A DNA stretch of 64,000 bases from assembly GCA_009695065.1 (NCBI GenBank), contig SIBR01000014.1, positions 1 through 64,000 of the forward strand, given 5' to 3'. Made by a program: the position numbers and the translations under genes. The notes under the pieces are model-generated. The model saw nothing but the letters and a program-made list of their open reading frames with translations, was not told where the DNA came from and did not search any database. This document shows, in pieces, positions 17,774-26,603 of the stretch (position 1 is the stretch's first letter; each line of letters opens with the position of its first letter). The stretch is from Opitutus sp. (GTDB lineage Bacteria > Verrucomicrobiota > Verrucomicrobiae > Opitutales > Opitutaceae).

Positions 17774-19312
17774 TCAGGGTTGCCGCCATTCGTGGTTGAA
17801 TTTCTTGAGCAGGGTGTCCGCGTCCGCCGGCCCCCACGAGCCGGCGGGATAACTGGCCATGTCGCCCCGGCCCGCCGCCGCCCACGCGTCCAACACCGGC
17901 GTGTAGAGCCGCCATGAAGCCAGCGCCTCGTCGCCGCGGATGAAGAGCGTGCCATCGCCGATCATCGTATCGAGCACGAGTCGTTCGTAGGCCTCGGGGG
18001 TATTGGAGCCGAAGGTCGTCGCATAGCGAAAACTCATCTTCACCGGTTGCGTGCGCGTCTCGAGCCCGGGGATCTTGGTGTTGAGGATCATGCTCAACCC
18101 CTCGTCGGGCTGGATCTGGAACGACAGGGTGTTGCCCGCGAGCTGGAATTTTTCGCCCTCGGCAAACAACGTGCCGGGCGGCCGCTTGAAGTTGATCGCA
18201 ATCTCCGAGACGCGGCGGGCCATGCGCTTGCCAGACCGCACATAGAAAGGCACGCCCTGCCACCGCCAGTTGTTGATCGAGAGCCGCATCGCCGCATAGG
18301 TCTCCGTCTGCGACTGCGGGCCGATCCCCTCCTCCTCGCGATAACCCTTCACCGCGCCGCCGCCAATCATCCCGGCGGCGTATTGCGCGCGGGCCACGTC
18401 GCCCCCGGGGCCCACGACCAGCGGCTGGATCGCCCGCAGCACTTTCACCTTCTCGTCCCGGATGGCCTCCGCCTCCAGTGACACGGGGGGCTCCATCGCG
18501 GTCAGCGCGACGAGTTGCATCGTGTGATTTTGAATCATGTCACGCAGCGCGCCGCTCTGCTCGTAGTAGCCGCCGCGCGTGCCGACTCCGACCTCCTCGG
18601 CCACCGTGATCTGCACGCTGTCGATGAAGTTCCGGTTCCACAGCGGTTCGAAAATCGCGTTGGCGAACCGCTGCACCAGAAGATCCTGCACCGTTTCCTT
18701 ACCGAGGTAGTGGTCGATCCGATAAACCTGATGCTCGTCAAAAACCGAGCGTATCGTCTCGTTCAACGCCTGCGCGGAGGCGAGGTCCTTCCCAAACGGC
18801 TTCTCGATGATCACCTTTGAATGAAGGGGCTGGCCGAGGTGCCGGCCGCCCATCCCCGAGGCCCCCAGCAGCGTGAGAATCGGCGCGAAGACCGAGGGCG
18901 GGGTCGAGATGTAGAACAGCCGCTGCATTTCGCGCCCGAGCTTTCGCTCGATGGCATCGAGGTGCTGGGCCAGCCGGTCGAACGCCGGCTTCTCGTCGTA
19001 GCCGCCCGCCAAGTAACTGGTATGGGCCGCGACGCGGCCCCAGACTTCCGGGCTCAAATCGCGACGCGAAAATTCCTTGATCGCGTCCACCGCGACCTGC
19101 CGAAACGCGTCGTCCGGCATCGGCGTGCGGCCGTAGCCCACCAGAAAAAAATCCGGCGGCAGCAGGTTGTCGGCGGCGAGGTTGTAGACCGCGGGAATCA
19201 GCTTGCGCGCGGTCAGGTCGCCGGAGGCGCCAAAAATTACCACCACCGTGGGCGGTGCGCCCCGGTGCTTGCTCAGCCCGTGCAGGAACGGGTGACGTTG
19301 GGAATCGGCCAT
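17774..19312 (-). CDS. zwf: Glucose-6-phosphate 1-dehydrogenase
   Basis: The 512-residue cytoplasmic enzyme oxidises glucose-6-phosphate to 6-phosphogluconolactone with NADP+. The Rossmann motif is VVVIFGASGDLTARKLIPA (about 23-41). The active-site signature RIDHYLGKETVQD contains the catalytic His and Lys, and the NADP/substrate region has VIIEKPFGKD. The PFYVRSGKRM segment and C-terminal GDGTLFIRGDE are also typical. Length is normal for the family. The ATG at 19312 (MADSQRHPFL) is preferred over an in-frame start 39 bp upstream. It is followed by opcA. Confidence 0.97.
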   Translation of the reverse strand: MADSQRHPFLHGLSKHRGAPPTVVVIFGASGDLTARKLIPAVYNLAADNLLPPDFFLVGYGRTPMPDDAFRQVAVDAIKEFSRRDLSPEVWGRVAAHTSYLAGGYDEKPAFDRLAQHLDAIERKLGREMQRLFYISTPPSVFAPILTLLGASGMGGRHLGQPLHSKVIIEKPFGKDLASAQALNETIRSVFDEHQVYRIDHYLGKETVQDLLVQRFANAIFEPLWNRNFIDSVQITVAEEVGVGTRGGYYEQSGALRDMIQNHTMQLVALTAMEPPVSLEAEAIRDEKVKVLRAIQPLVVGPGGDVARAQYAAGMIGGGAVKGYREEEGIGPQSQTETYAAMRLSINNWRWQGVPFYVRSGKRMARRVSEIAINFKRPPGTLFAEGEKFQLAGNTLSFQIQPDEGLSMILNTKIPGLETRTQPVKMSFRYATTFGSNTPEAYERLVLDTMIGDGTLFIRGDEALASWRLYTPVLDAWAAAGRGDMASYPAGSWGPADADTLLKKFNHEWRQP

Positions 19313-19414
19313 GACAGGTCGAGTTGTCTGGCCCCGCGCCGGACCGGGCAAGGGAAATGAACCGGGATGGCGGGCGCAACGTTGGTCATCTGCCCACGGG
19401 AACCCGCCCGCACC

Positions 19415-19852
19415 TCAACCGCGGAAATACTTCGAAAACAGCGGGACGTTTTCGAAATGCCGGATTTCCGTCCCGCCCGGGGAACCCGCCATCGCGGGCC
19501 CGGCCAGGCTCACTTCGACAACGTCGAAGCGAAATGTCGGCGGTCGCTGCGCCAGACCCGCGAGATAAGCCGTGGCCGCCCGACGCACGACGCGCTTTTT
19601 CCGGGCATCGACCGCGTAATAGCCCGGCACGAGGGCCGCGGCACTGCGCGCCTTCACCTCGACGAAGACCAGCGCCCCGCCGTCGCGGCAGACGAGGTCG
19701 ATCTCATCGCGACGATCGCGCGGACTGCGCCAGTTGCGGGCGACAATTTCGAATCCACGCTCGCGCCGCAGCCAGTCGGCAGCCAGCCGCTCCCCCTCTC
19801 CACCCGCGTCGGAGCGCCCGTCGCCGAATAAATTTCGCAGAAAACGAAACAT
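19415..19852 (-). CDS. yraN: YraN/UPF0102 family nuclease-like protein
   Basis: The 145-residue protein belongs to UPF0102, a predicted PD-(D/E)xK nuclease fold. It shows the family pattern GEGERLAADWLRRERGFEIVARNWR, then the catalytic-looking D-EIDLV ... FVEVKAR (D, then ExK). KKRVVRRAATAYL follows. The biological role of YraN proteins is not settled; some are linked to DNA uptake or repair. The ATG at 19852 is chosen because it starts MFRFLRNLF; an upstream start would add 16 Cys-rich residues. Confidence 0.88.
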   Translation of the reverse strand: MFRFLRNLFGDGRSDAGGEGERLAADWLRRERGFEIVARNWRSPRDRRDEIDLVCRDGGALVFVEVKARSAAALVPGYYAVDARKKRVVRRAATAYLAGLAQRPPTFRFDVVEVSLAGPAMAGSPGGTEIRHFENVPLFSKYFRG

Positions 19853-19970
19853 TTCCCTCGCCGAACATCCCGGCCAACACTGACACCGGAGTGTGGACAT
19901 TTCTCATTGCGACACTCCCCGCCCGTACTGACAATCCCGGAAGCACCAACCCCTTTCCCCGCGCTCGTCC

Positions 19971-20734
19971 ATGGCGTCATCCAATATCGCCGGCACACTC
20001 CGCCGCTCCCTGCTCATCAAGGTCATTTCCAAGCCGGCGCCCAGCCGCGAGGACGTCGCCTCAGTCATCGAGCTGACCGCCTCGAAGGTGGTCGAAGCCC
20101 TATAGGCCCAGTCGATGACGTTCTACCTCGTCGAGGGCAACGACATCGTCTTCAAGCAAATCTATTACTCGCCACCCTCTGGGCGGGCGATCCCGCCAAG
20201 GAGAAAAAATTTCAAGATACGGCGGCCAAGCTCCTCGCCCTCAAACTGCCGCTTGGAAAGGGCAGCGTCGGCAAAGTCATCGAAACCGGCGAGTCGGTGT
20301 TCTTCCGCAACACCGATAGCCAGGCGCCCTTCATGCAATCGATGGCCCAAACCACGGGCTTCGAAGTGTGCTCGATGCTCACGGTGCTGCTTAAGACGAC
20401 CATCACGCTCGGCGCCATCCAGGTGCTGAACAAGGAAATGTCCGCCGGCACCGAAGGGGAATTTACCGAGAAGGATTTGGCGCTGCGCAAGGAGGTCGCG
20501 GAATACTCCTTCACCCTCATCCACCGCATGGTGGATCCCAAATTTGTGCCCAATGCGGAGGACACCGCGCGTTTCGTGTCCAAGCTCACCGATCTGCCGC
20601 TGATCACGAAGCCGGGGAAAATCGAGATCGACGAGAAGGTGATCGAGGAGGTCGGCGACGCGGTCATCCGGCGCGAGGGTATTTTTCCCCACAAGCGGGC
20701 CAGCCCCTGCCGCAGCAGCGTGGCGGCTTCGTGA
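19971..20734 (+). pseudogene. GAF-domain protein, broken by a stop, a frameshift and truncation
   Basis: Reading from ATG 19971 gives MASSNIAGTLRRSLLIKV and a helical lead, then an in-frame TAG at 20103 followed at once by more homologous sequence (MTFYLVEGNDIVFKQIYYS). Near 20173 a one-base loss moves the frame, after which a GAF-like domain continues (LPLGKGSVGKVIETGES, SMLTVLLKTTITLGAIQVLNK, FTEKDLALRKEVAEYS). Beyond about 20690 (RREGIFP) homology ends and the frame stops at 20734. GAF domains bind small ligands; in some relatives they precede a type II/IV secretion ATPase, and the tail after the GAF could be the start of such a partner. Three independent lesions make this a real pseudogene more likely than a sequencing error. 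Confidence 0.82.
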
Positions 20735-21043
20735 TATTTTTTCTGCCGCCACAGGTCCGTGCCCTCGGCGATGAACGCCTGTCCCTTTTTTTGCGGCAAC
20801 GGCATCTCGCCGCCACGGGTAGAAAACCGCGTCTGCGTAGCTCAGCACGCCATAGGGATTGCGCTGCCAGAGAAAAAACAGCGCGGTGGCTCCGCCGACA
20901 TAGGCGGCGACGGCGAGGCCCAGCGTCCACTTCACCAGCCCCCGCCCGCTGATCGCCAGACCATCGTCTCGCCGGCCCTCGACCCGGGAGTAGAAGCCAA
21001 ACAGCCCGAGATACCAGCGACCTTGAACAACGCGTGATCCGCC
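20695..21043 (-). pseudogene. Membrane-anchored TPR-like protein, truncated and frameshifted remnant
   Basis: On the - strand an open stretch reads RWYLGLFGFYSR ... GLAISGRGLVKWTLG, then a transmembrane helix (VAAYVGGATALFFLW) and QRNPYGVLSYADAVFYPWRRD. At a run of seven A residues (T7 at 20786-20792 on +) the frame changes. One base fewer restores KKGQAFIAEGTDLWRQKKYHEAATLLRQGLARL, split here as QAFIAEGTDLWRQ and KYHEAATLLRQGLA, a TPR-like helix pair. It ends at about 20695, where the oppositely oriented GAF remnant also ends. No start codon is certain. The homopolymer indel could be technical; the truncation is not. Confidence 0.6.
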
Positions 21044-21092
21044 CTAGCCGAATTTCAATCGCGGGATCTTCACGCCGGGAAGTCACTCCCTC

Positions 21093-24000
21093 CTAGCCGC
21101 CAGCGAGCGCGGGCGCTTTTACCCCGGTCACGAACTCGGCGAGATTCGGGGCGTGCGCCTCGGGTTCGCCCCGTTCCTGGTTGAACCGCATCGAGACCGT
21201 CTTCGAAACGCCGCGCTCCTCCATCGTCACCCCGTAAATGGCACCGGCCGCCGATACCGTACGTTTGTTGTGCGTGATGATGATGAACTGCGATTCGCCG
21301 ACGAATTTCTTCAACAGGTTCGTAAACCGGCCGATGTTCGATTCGTCGAGCGGGGCGTCGAGTTCGTCGAGCAAACAGAACGGCGACGGCTTCACCATGA
21401 ACAACGCGAAGAGCAGCGCGACCGCCGTCAGCGTCTTCTGTCCGCCCGACAGCAACGTGATGCCCTTGAGCTTGGTGCCGGGCGGCTGCGCGACGATTTC
21501 GATGCCGCTCTCCAGAATGTCCTCCGCCTGGATCAGCTCGAGGTGCGCCCGGCCGCCGCCGAACAGGGTGTGGAAGGTGTATTCGAAATTCTTCCTGATC
21601 TGCTCGAACGTCACTTGGAACTGCTGGAGCGATGTCTGGTTGATCTCGTCGATCGCCTTCATCAACTCCGCCTTCGCGGTTGTGAGGTCGTTTACCTGGT
21701 TCTGCAGGAAATCATGCCGCTGCTTGAGCTCGGCGTACTCTTCGATCGCGACGAGGTTGACCGCGCCCATGCTGTTCAGGCGCTGCCGCAACGCTTCGAT
21801 CTCGGCCTTGGTTACCGTCCAGTCCGTCGACTCCAGGGCCTGAAGGTCCGCCTCGGTCGGCTCGCCCCGCGCTTCCTTCTTCTTCCGCCGGCGCTTCGGC
21901 GCCTCGGCATTGGCCGGCTGCGCACCGTCCTCCGTCCGCTGTCCTCCGTCCTCTGTTTCCTCCTCCTCGTCGAGATCGAGGGGCTTGAGCCCCTCCGGCT
22001 CGTCGTCCGCTTGCCAGAGCTGCCTCTTCCAATCGATCGCCGCCACGTCGGCCTGAAACTCCCGTATCACTTCCTCGACGAGGAACTGCGCCCGCTGGCG
22101 GTTCTCGGCGAGCTTCACCTCGTGGGCGCTCAGTTCGTCGTGCGCCGCCTCGGACTCGCCGCGCACCGTGTGCTGGGCGGCTTCGAGGCCGTTGATTTCG
22201 CGTTCGATGTCGACCAGTTCGACGCGGACTTTTTCGACCTGCGCCTGGGCGACGGCAAAGGTTTCGCCGAGCTGCGCCGCCTTGGCGCGCTGCGTGGCGG
22301 TTTCGCGTTCGAGCTCCGCGGTCTGTTCGCTCCACGTCTCGATTTCATGCTGCCGCTGCACGAGCAATTCGCTGAGTTGCTGGCGGCGCCGCTCCATCTC
22401 ACCGAGGCCGCGGTCGAGAACCTCCACCTTTTGCCGGCGCTCCGCGAGTTCGAGTCGCGCCTGGGCCAGCGACTCCCGCTTCACGTCGCGGTCCGTGCGT
22501 ACTTCCACAATTCGCGTTTCCAGCTTGTGAATCACCTCGCGCTGGGCCGTTGCTGCGGTGTCGGCTTCGGTCAGCCCGGCCTGCGCCTTTTCCCAGCGCG
22601 CATGCGCCTCGTTGCGGGCGTGCTCGAGCGAAACGACCTCGCCCTCCATCCGCGCGAGGCGGTTGCCGACGTCATCCACGTTGCGCTGCGCGTTGCGCTG
22701 CTCCGCCTGGACGGCGGCCAGCGTCTGGGTGGCCGTCAAAACCTCGGCGCGCTTTTGTTCGAGCGTCTGCTCCGCCTCGGCGAGCCGGGCGTTGAGCCCG
22801 TCGATGATCGCCTTCTGGTCGTCGTGCGCCTTTTGCTCGTCCACCAGCGCCTTTGCCGTTTCGCGCAGGTCGATCTCGCGCTGCACGATGCTGTGCGCCG
22901 CGCGCTTGCTGCTGTGATGCCCGCCGTAAACCAGCCCGCGCCGGTCGACCAGGTCGCCTTTGCGCGTGGCCACCGCGAGAAACGGAAAGGCCGGATTCGC
23001 CTTCCAGAAATCGAGAAAGGCGTTCAGGTCGTCGGCCACGAACGATTCGCGCAACACCCCGAGCGCCGGATGCCCCGGGTCCGTGTCCGTCACCGCTTGG
23101 GCGGCCGGCACCAATCCGGGCGGCAGTTCAAAATGCCCTTCCGTTCGCAATCCGATGTCCGTGACCCGCAGCACCGCCGAGCCGATCTGCTCGGCCTCGA
23201 GTTGGGCGAAGATTCGCTGGGCGGTGGACAAGTCGGCGACGCTGATCGCCTCCGCCGCCGAGCCGAGAATGGCCTCGATCGCCTTGCCGAACTCGGGCTG
23301 GACACCGAGGCCCTGCATGATCGGGGAAACCTTTGCGCCGGCGAGCGCAGCGTCGAGCCGGCCTTGGAGGACGGCCTTGGCGCCTTCGCCGAAACCCTCC
23401 CACTTTTCCTGCAATTGCTGCAACAGCCTCAGCCGCGCGGTGCGGTGCGCCAGCGCGCGGTCGATGTCCTGCAGCTTGCGCTGCGCCTCGCGAAAGTCCC
23501 GGGTTAAATCCGTGATCGCCTGTTGCGCCACCGCCGATTCGTTGTGCGTGCGCGATTTTTCCGCGAGCGCCTCCTCCAGCCGCACCGCGCACTCGGCCGC
23601 GACTTGCGCCGCCGCCGCCTGTTGCTGCCGCACGCCTTCGAGTTCGCGGGCCAGCGAGTCGTGCTTGTGCACGCTCGTTTTCTGGTCGACCTCGTAGCCC
23701 GAGCAGTCGGTGCGCAGCCGCGCCACCGTGCTCTCCAGTTGCAGCAGGCGGAACTTCGCCTGGTTCAGCTCCTGTTCGAGCTTCGTCAGCTCGCCCTCGG
23801 CGATCGATTGCTCGCGATTGCGCTGCTGGAAACCCGCGTCGCTGCCGCCGAGCAATTCCAGCTGCAGCTGCTTGTCCTTCGCCCCGGTGTCGACCTGCCC
23901 CGCGACCTCGCGCAGCTGCATGTCGAGTTCGCCGAGGGTGTCGCGGGACGAGGCCAGCCGGTCCTCAAGACCGCTGCGCCTGATCTGGGCGAGGTTGGCC

Positions 24001-24908
24001 GCGTTCTCCGACGCTTCCTTGCGGGAGCGCAAGTCGAACACCGCCTGCTGCGCATCCTGCACGCGCTGGTTCAGCCGGCTGCGGTGCGCCTTCTTTTCGT
24101 TCAGGGACGCTTCCTGTTCCTCAAGACTGGCGCGACGCACGTCCGCCTCGGCACGCAGGGAGGCGACCTTCGCTTCCAACGCGCCGAGCGTCGCCGTCAA
24201 CTGGGCGTGATTGAAACCGCTCCACGCCAGCGCCAGGTGCCGCAGCCGGTGGTTGAGCCGCTTGTAACGCATCGCCTTCGCGGCCTGCCGGCGCAGGCTG
24301 CCGATCTGGCGCCCGACCTCGCCAATCACGTCCGCCACGCGGGCGAGATTCTGGTCAGTCAGCGCCAGCTTCTGCAGCGCCTCGCGCCGTTGCGACTTGT
24401 ACTTGGTGATCCCGGCCGCTTCCTCGAACACCGCGCGGCGTTCCTCGGGCTTCGACGACAGGATCTGGTCGATCTGGCCCTGCGCCATGATCGAATAACT
24501 CGTCCGGCCCACGCCGGTATCCATGAAAAGCTTCTGAATGTCCTTCAGCCGGCACGGCTGACCGTTGAACGCATACTCGCTCTGACCGTCGCGATGCACG
24601 CGCCGCGTGATCTCGATCTCGTGAAACTCGCTGCCGAGCTGCTTCTCGCAATCCGTCAGCAGAAGGGAAACCTCGCAGAGTTGCGCCGGCTTGCGGGTAT
24701 CGGCGCCCTCGAAGATGACGTCCTGCATCTTGCCGCCGCGCAGGGCCTTGGCGCTTTGTTCTCCCAGCACCCACCGGATCGAATCCGCGATGTTCGATTT
24801 GCCGCAGCCATTGGGCCCGACGACGGCCGTCACCCCGGGTTCGAAGCGCAGCGTCGTCGCGTCCGCGAAGGATTTAAAGCCATGGAGCTTGAGCGCCTTG
24901 AGATACAT
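21093..24908 (-). CDS. smc: Chromosome segregation protein SMC
   Basis: The 1271-residue ATPase starts MYLKALKLHGFKSFAD. Walker A is VGPNGCGKSN (about 31-40), followed by QGQIDQILSSKPEERR typical of the N-head. Long heptad-rich coiled coils flank a hinge near residues 520-660. The C-head has the signature LLSGGQKTLTAVALLFA and Walker B LLDELDAPLDE. SMC with ScpAB condenses and segregates chromosomes. It is about 80-100 residues longer than usual; part of the excess is an acidic then basic low-complexity insert (DEEEETEDGG, PKRRRKKKEARGE) just before the second head region. Genes on both sides are unrelated. Confidence 0.97.
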   Translation of the reverse strand: MYLKALKLHGFKSFADATTLRFEPGVTAVVGPNGCGKSNIADSIRWVLGEQSAKALRGGKMQDVIFEGADTRKPAQLCEVSLLLTDCEKQLGSEFHEIEITRRVHRDGQSEYAFNGQPCRLKDIQKLFMDTGVGRTSYSIMAQGQIDQILSSKPEERRAVFEEAAGITKYKSQRREALQKLALTDQNLARVADVIGEVGRQIGSLRRQAAKAMRYKRLNHRLRHLALAWSGFNHAQLTATLGALEAKVASLRAEADVRRASLEEQEASLNEKKAHRSRLNQRVQDAQQAVFDLRSRKEASENAANLAQIRRSGLEDRLASSRDTLGELDMQLREVAGQVDTGAKDKQLQLELLGGSDAGFQQRNREQSIAEGELTKLEQELNQAKFRLLQLESTVARLRTDCSGYEVDQKTSVHKHDSLARELEGVRQQQAAAAQVAAECAVRLEEALAEKSRTHNESAVAQQAITDLTRDFREAQRKLQDIDRALAHRTARLRLLQQLQEKWEGFGEGAKAVLQGRLDAALAGAKVSPIMQGLGVQPEFGKAIEAILGSAAEAISVADLSTAQRIFAQLEAEQIGSAVLRVTDIGLRTEGHFELPPGLVPAAQAVTDTDPGHPALGVLRESFVADDLNAFLDFWKANPAFPFLAVATRKGDLVDRRGLVYGGHHSSKRAAHSIVQREIDLRETAKALVDEQKAHDDQKAIIDGLNARLAEAEQTLEQKRAEVLTATQTLAAVQAEQRNAQRNVDDVGNRLARMEGEVVSLEHARNEAHARWEKAQAGLTEADTAATAQREVIHKLETRIVEVRTDRDVKRESLAQARLELAERRQKVEVLDRGLGEMERRRQQLSELLVQRQHEIETWSEQTAELERETATQRAKAAQLGETFAVAQAQVEKVRVELVDIEREINGLEAAQHTVRGESEAAHDELSAHEVKLAENRQRAQFLVEEVIREFQADVAAIDWKRQLWQADDEPEGLKPLDLDEEEETEDGGQRTEDGAQPANAEAPKRRRKKKEARGEPTEADLQALESTDWTVTKAEIEALRQRLNSMGAVNLVAIEEYAELKQRHDFLQNQVNDLTTAKAELMKAIDEINQTSLQQFQVTFEQIRKNFEYTFHTLFGGGRAHLELIQAEDILESGIEIVAQPPGTKLKGITLLSGGQKTLTAVALLFALFMVKPSPFCLLDELDAPLDESNIGRFTNLLKKFVGESQFIIITHNKRTVSAAGAIYGVTMEERGVSKTVSMRFNQERGEPEAHAPNLAEFVTGVKAPALAGG
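21928..21955. repeat. smc: 14-bp direct repeat inside smc
   Basis: TCCTCCGTCCGCTG is followed directly by TCCTCCGTCCTCTG (one substitution). It encodes part of the low-complexity TEDGGQRTEDG insert in SMC. The unit is not a multiple of three, so the two copies are read in different frames, yet no stop results. Confidence 0.75.
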
Positions 24909-25089
24909 GCAGGATAAAAAGGGGCCATTGAAGAGCGGCCTCCGGGTCCCGCAATGGAAAAACCCGGAAGATTGTTCACCCGGAATTCACGATGCGTCTT
25001 GCGCCTTTTTGACGGGCCGCCAAACGGGCAACGCCCGGCTCGACGAAGCGCAGAGTTGCTTCCCGACGGTTCGCGTCTAGCGGTGGAAA

Positions 25090-26577
25090 ATGCCCGCAAC
25101 CGCCGCGCCCGCCGAAACCATTCCGGCTCCCATCTCGGCGGAAACACGTCGCTATCTCCCCTGGCTGGTCGCCGTCGCGCTGTTCATGGAAAACCTCGAC
25201 GCCACCATCGTGAACACCGCCGTGCCCACCATGGCCGCGAATCTCGGGGTCGCGCCGCTCAGCCTGAAAGGGGTGCTCACGGCCTACACGCTGAGCCTAG
25301 CGGTTTTCATCCCGGTCAGCGGCTGGATGGCCGACCGGTTCGGCACCTACCGGGTGTTCCGTTCGGCGGTAATCGTCTTTCTCGTCGGTTCGCTGCTGTG
25401 CGGCCTCGCGACCAACGTGCCCTTCCTTGTCGCCGCCCGCATCCTGCAGGGCATGGGCGGGGCGATGATGACCCCCGTGGGCCGGTTGGCGCTGGTGCGG
25501 GCCTTCCCCCGTTCCGAGATGCTGCAGACGATGAATTATGTGATCATCCCTGCTCTGCTCGGCCCGCTGCTCGGCCCCTTTGCCGGCGGCCTGATTGTGC
25601 ACTGGATGTCGTGGCGCGTGATTTTCCTCCTCAACCTCCCGCTCGCCCTCTTCGGCCTGTGGATGATCCGCCGCTACATGCCGGACTATCGCGACGACCG
25701 GGCCCCGCCGCTCGACCGCCGCGGCTTCCTGCTCTTTGGCACCGGCATCGCGCTGCTCTCCTACGCGCTCGAAGTGTTCGGCGAGCACCGCCTGAGCCTC
25801 TCGGCGATCCTGGCCATGCTCGTGGTCTCGCTCGCGCTGCTCGCCGCTTATGTCTGGCACGAGCGCGGCATGACCGCCCCCGTGCTGGAACTCGCGCTGT
25901 TCAAGATCCGCACCTTTCGCGCGTCGGTCGCCGGCGGGTTCGTGACGCGCCTCGGCGTGGGCGGCATGCCGTTTTTGCTGCCGCTGCTTTACCAGATCGG
26001 CCTCGGCTACCCGGCCTGGAAAGCCGGCCTCCTCACCATGCCCCAGGCCCTCGCCGCCATGGGCATGAAACTCATCACCCAGCCGGTGCTCAAACGCCTG
26101 GGCCACCGCACGGTCCTCGTGGGCAACACCGTGCTGCTCGGCCTCACGATGATGCTCTTCACCCAGGTGCAACCGGGCATCCCGGAGTGGACCATCGTGC
26201 TGCTCAGCCTGACCCAAGGCTTCTTCTCGTCGCTGCAATTCACCGCCTTGAATTCGCTCATTTACGCCGACATCGAGGATCGCGATGCCAGCAAGGCGGG
26301 CAGCATTTCGAGCACCGCGATGATGCTCTCGCTCAGCTTCGGCGTCGCCGTCGGTTCGCTGACCACGGCATGGTTCCTCGGCCACGTCGACCAGACGGAC
26401 GCGGCGCAAACCATCCCGGCGCTGCACAAGGCGTTCTTTACCCTCGGCCTGATCACCATCGTGTCGTCCCTCTCGTTCTGGAGCCTGCAACCCGACGACG
26501 GGAACAACATCAGCGGCCGCACGCCCCGACCCGTCCCCCGCGGCCAGGAGCGGGCCGACAGCCGCGCCTACCTCTGA
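25090..26577 (+). CDS. MFS transporter, DHA2 (14-TM) family
   Basis: The 495-residue membrane protein has DHA2 drug:H+ antiporter features. They are the TM1 motif ENLDATIVNTAVPTM, motif A GWMADRFGTYRVF between TM2 and TM3, and the antiporter motif C region LLGPLLGPFAGGL in TM5. The count of hydrophobic segments fits 14 helices. It is closest in style to MdtD/YegB-like exporters. The substrate is not predictable. It is transcribed alone, divergently from smc with 181 bp between starts. Confidence 0.88.
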   Translation: MPATAAPAETIPAPISAETRRYLPWLVAVALFMENLDATIVNTAVPTMAANLGVAPLSLKGVLTAYTLSLAVFIPVSGWMADRFGTYRVFRSAVIVFLVGSLLCGLATNVPFLVAARILQGMGGAMMTPVGRLALVRAFPRSEMLQTMNYVIIPALLGPLLGPFAGGLIVHWMSWRVIFLLNLPLALFGLWMIRRYMPDYRDDRAPPLDRRGFLLFGTGIALLSYALEVFGEHRLSLSAILAMLVVSLALLAAYVWHERGMTAPVLELALFKIRTFRASVAGGFVTRLGVGGMPFLLPLLYQIGLGYPAWKAGLLTMPQALAAMGMKLITQPVLKRLGHRTVLVGNTVLLGLTMMLFTQVQPGIPEWTIVLLSLTQGFFSSLQFTALNSLIYADIEDRDASKAGSISSTAMMLSLSFGVAVGSLTTAWFLGHVDQTDAAQTIPALHKAFFTLGLITIVSSLSFWSLQPDDGNNISGRTPRPVPRGQERADSRAYL

Positions 26578-26603
26578 AGGCCATCACCGGACGCGATCAC
26601 GGC

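Noticed and set aside
21153..23507. A 784-codon open frame on the + strand opposite smc
   Set aside because: Its Arg/Leu/Val/Gly-rich composition is a mirror of the SMC coding frame; smc itself is unambiguous.
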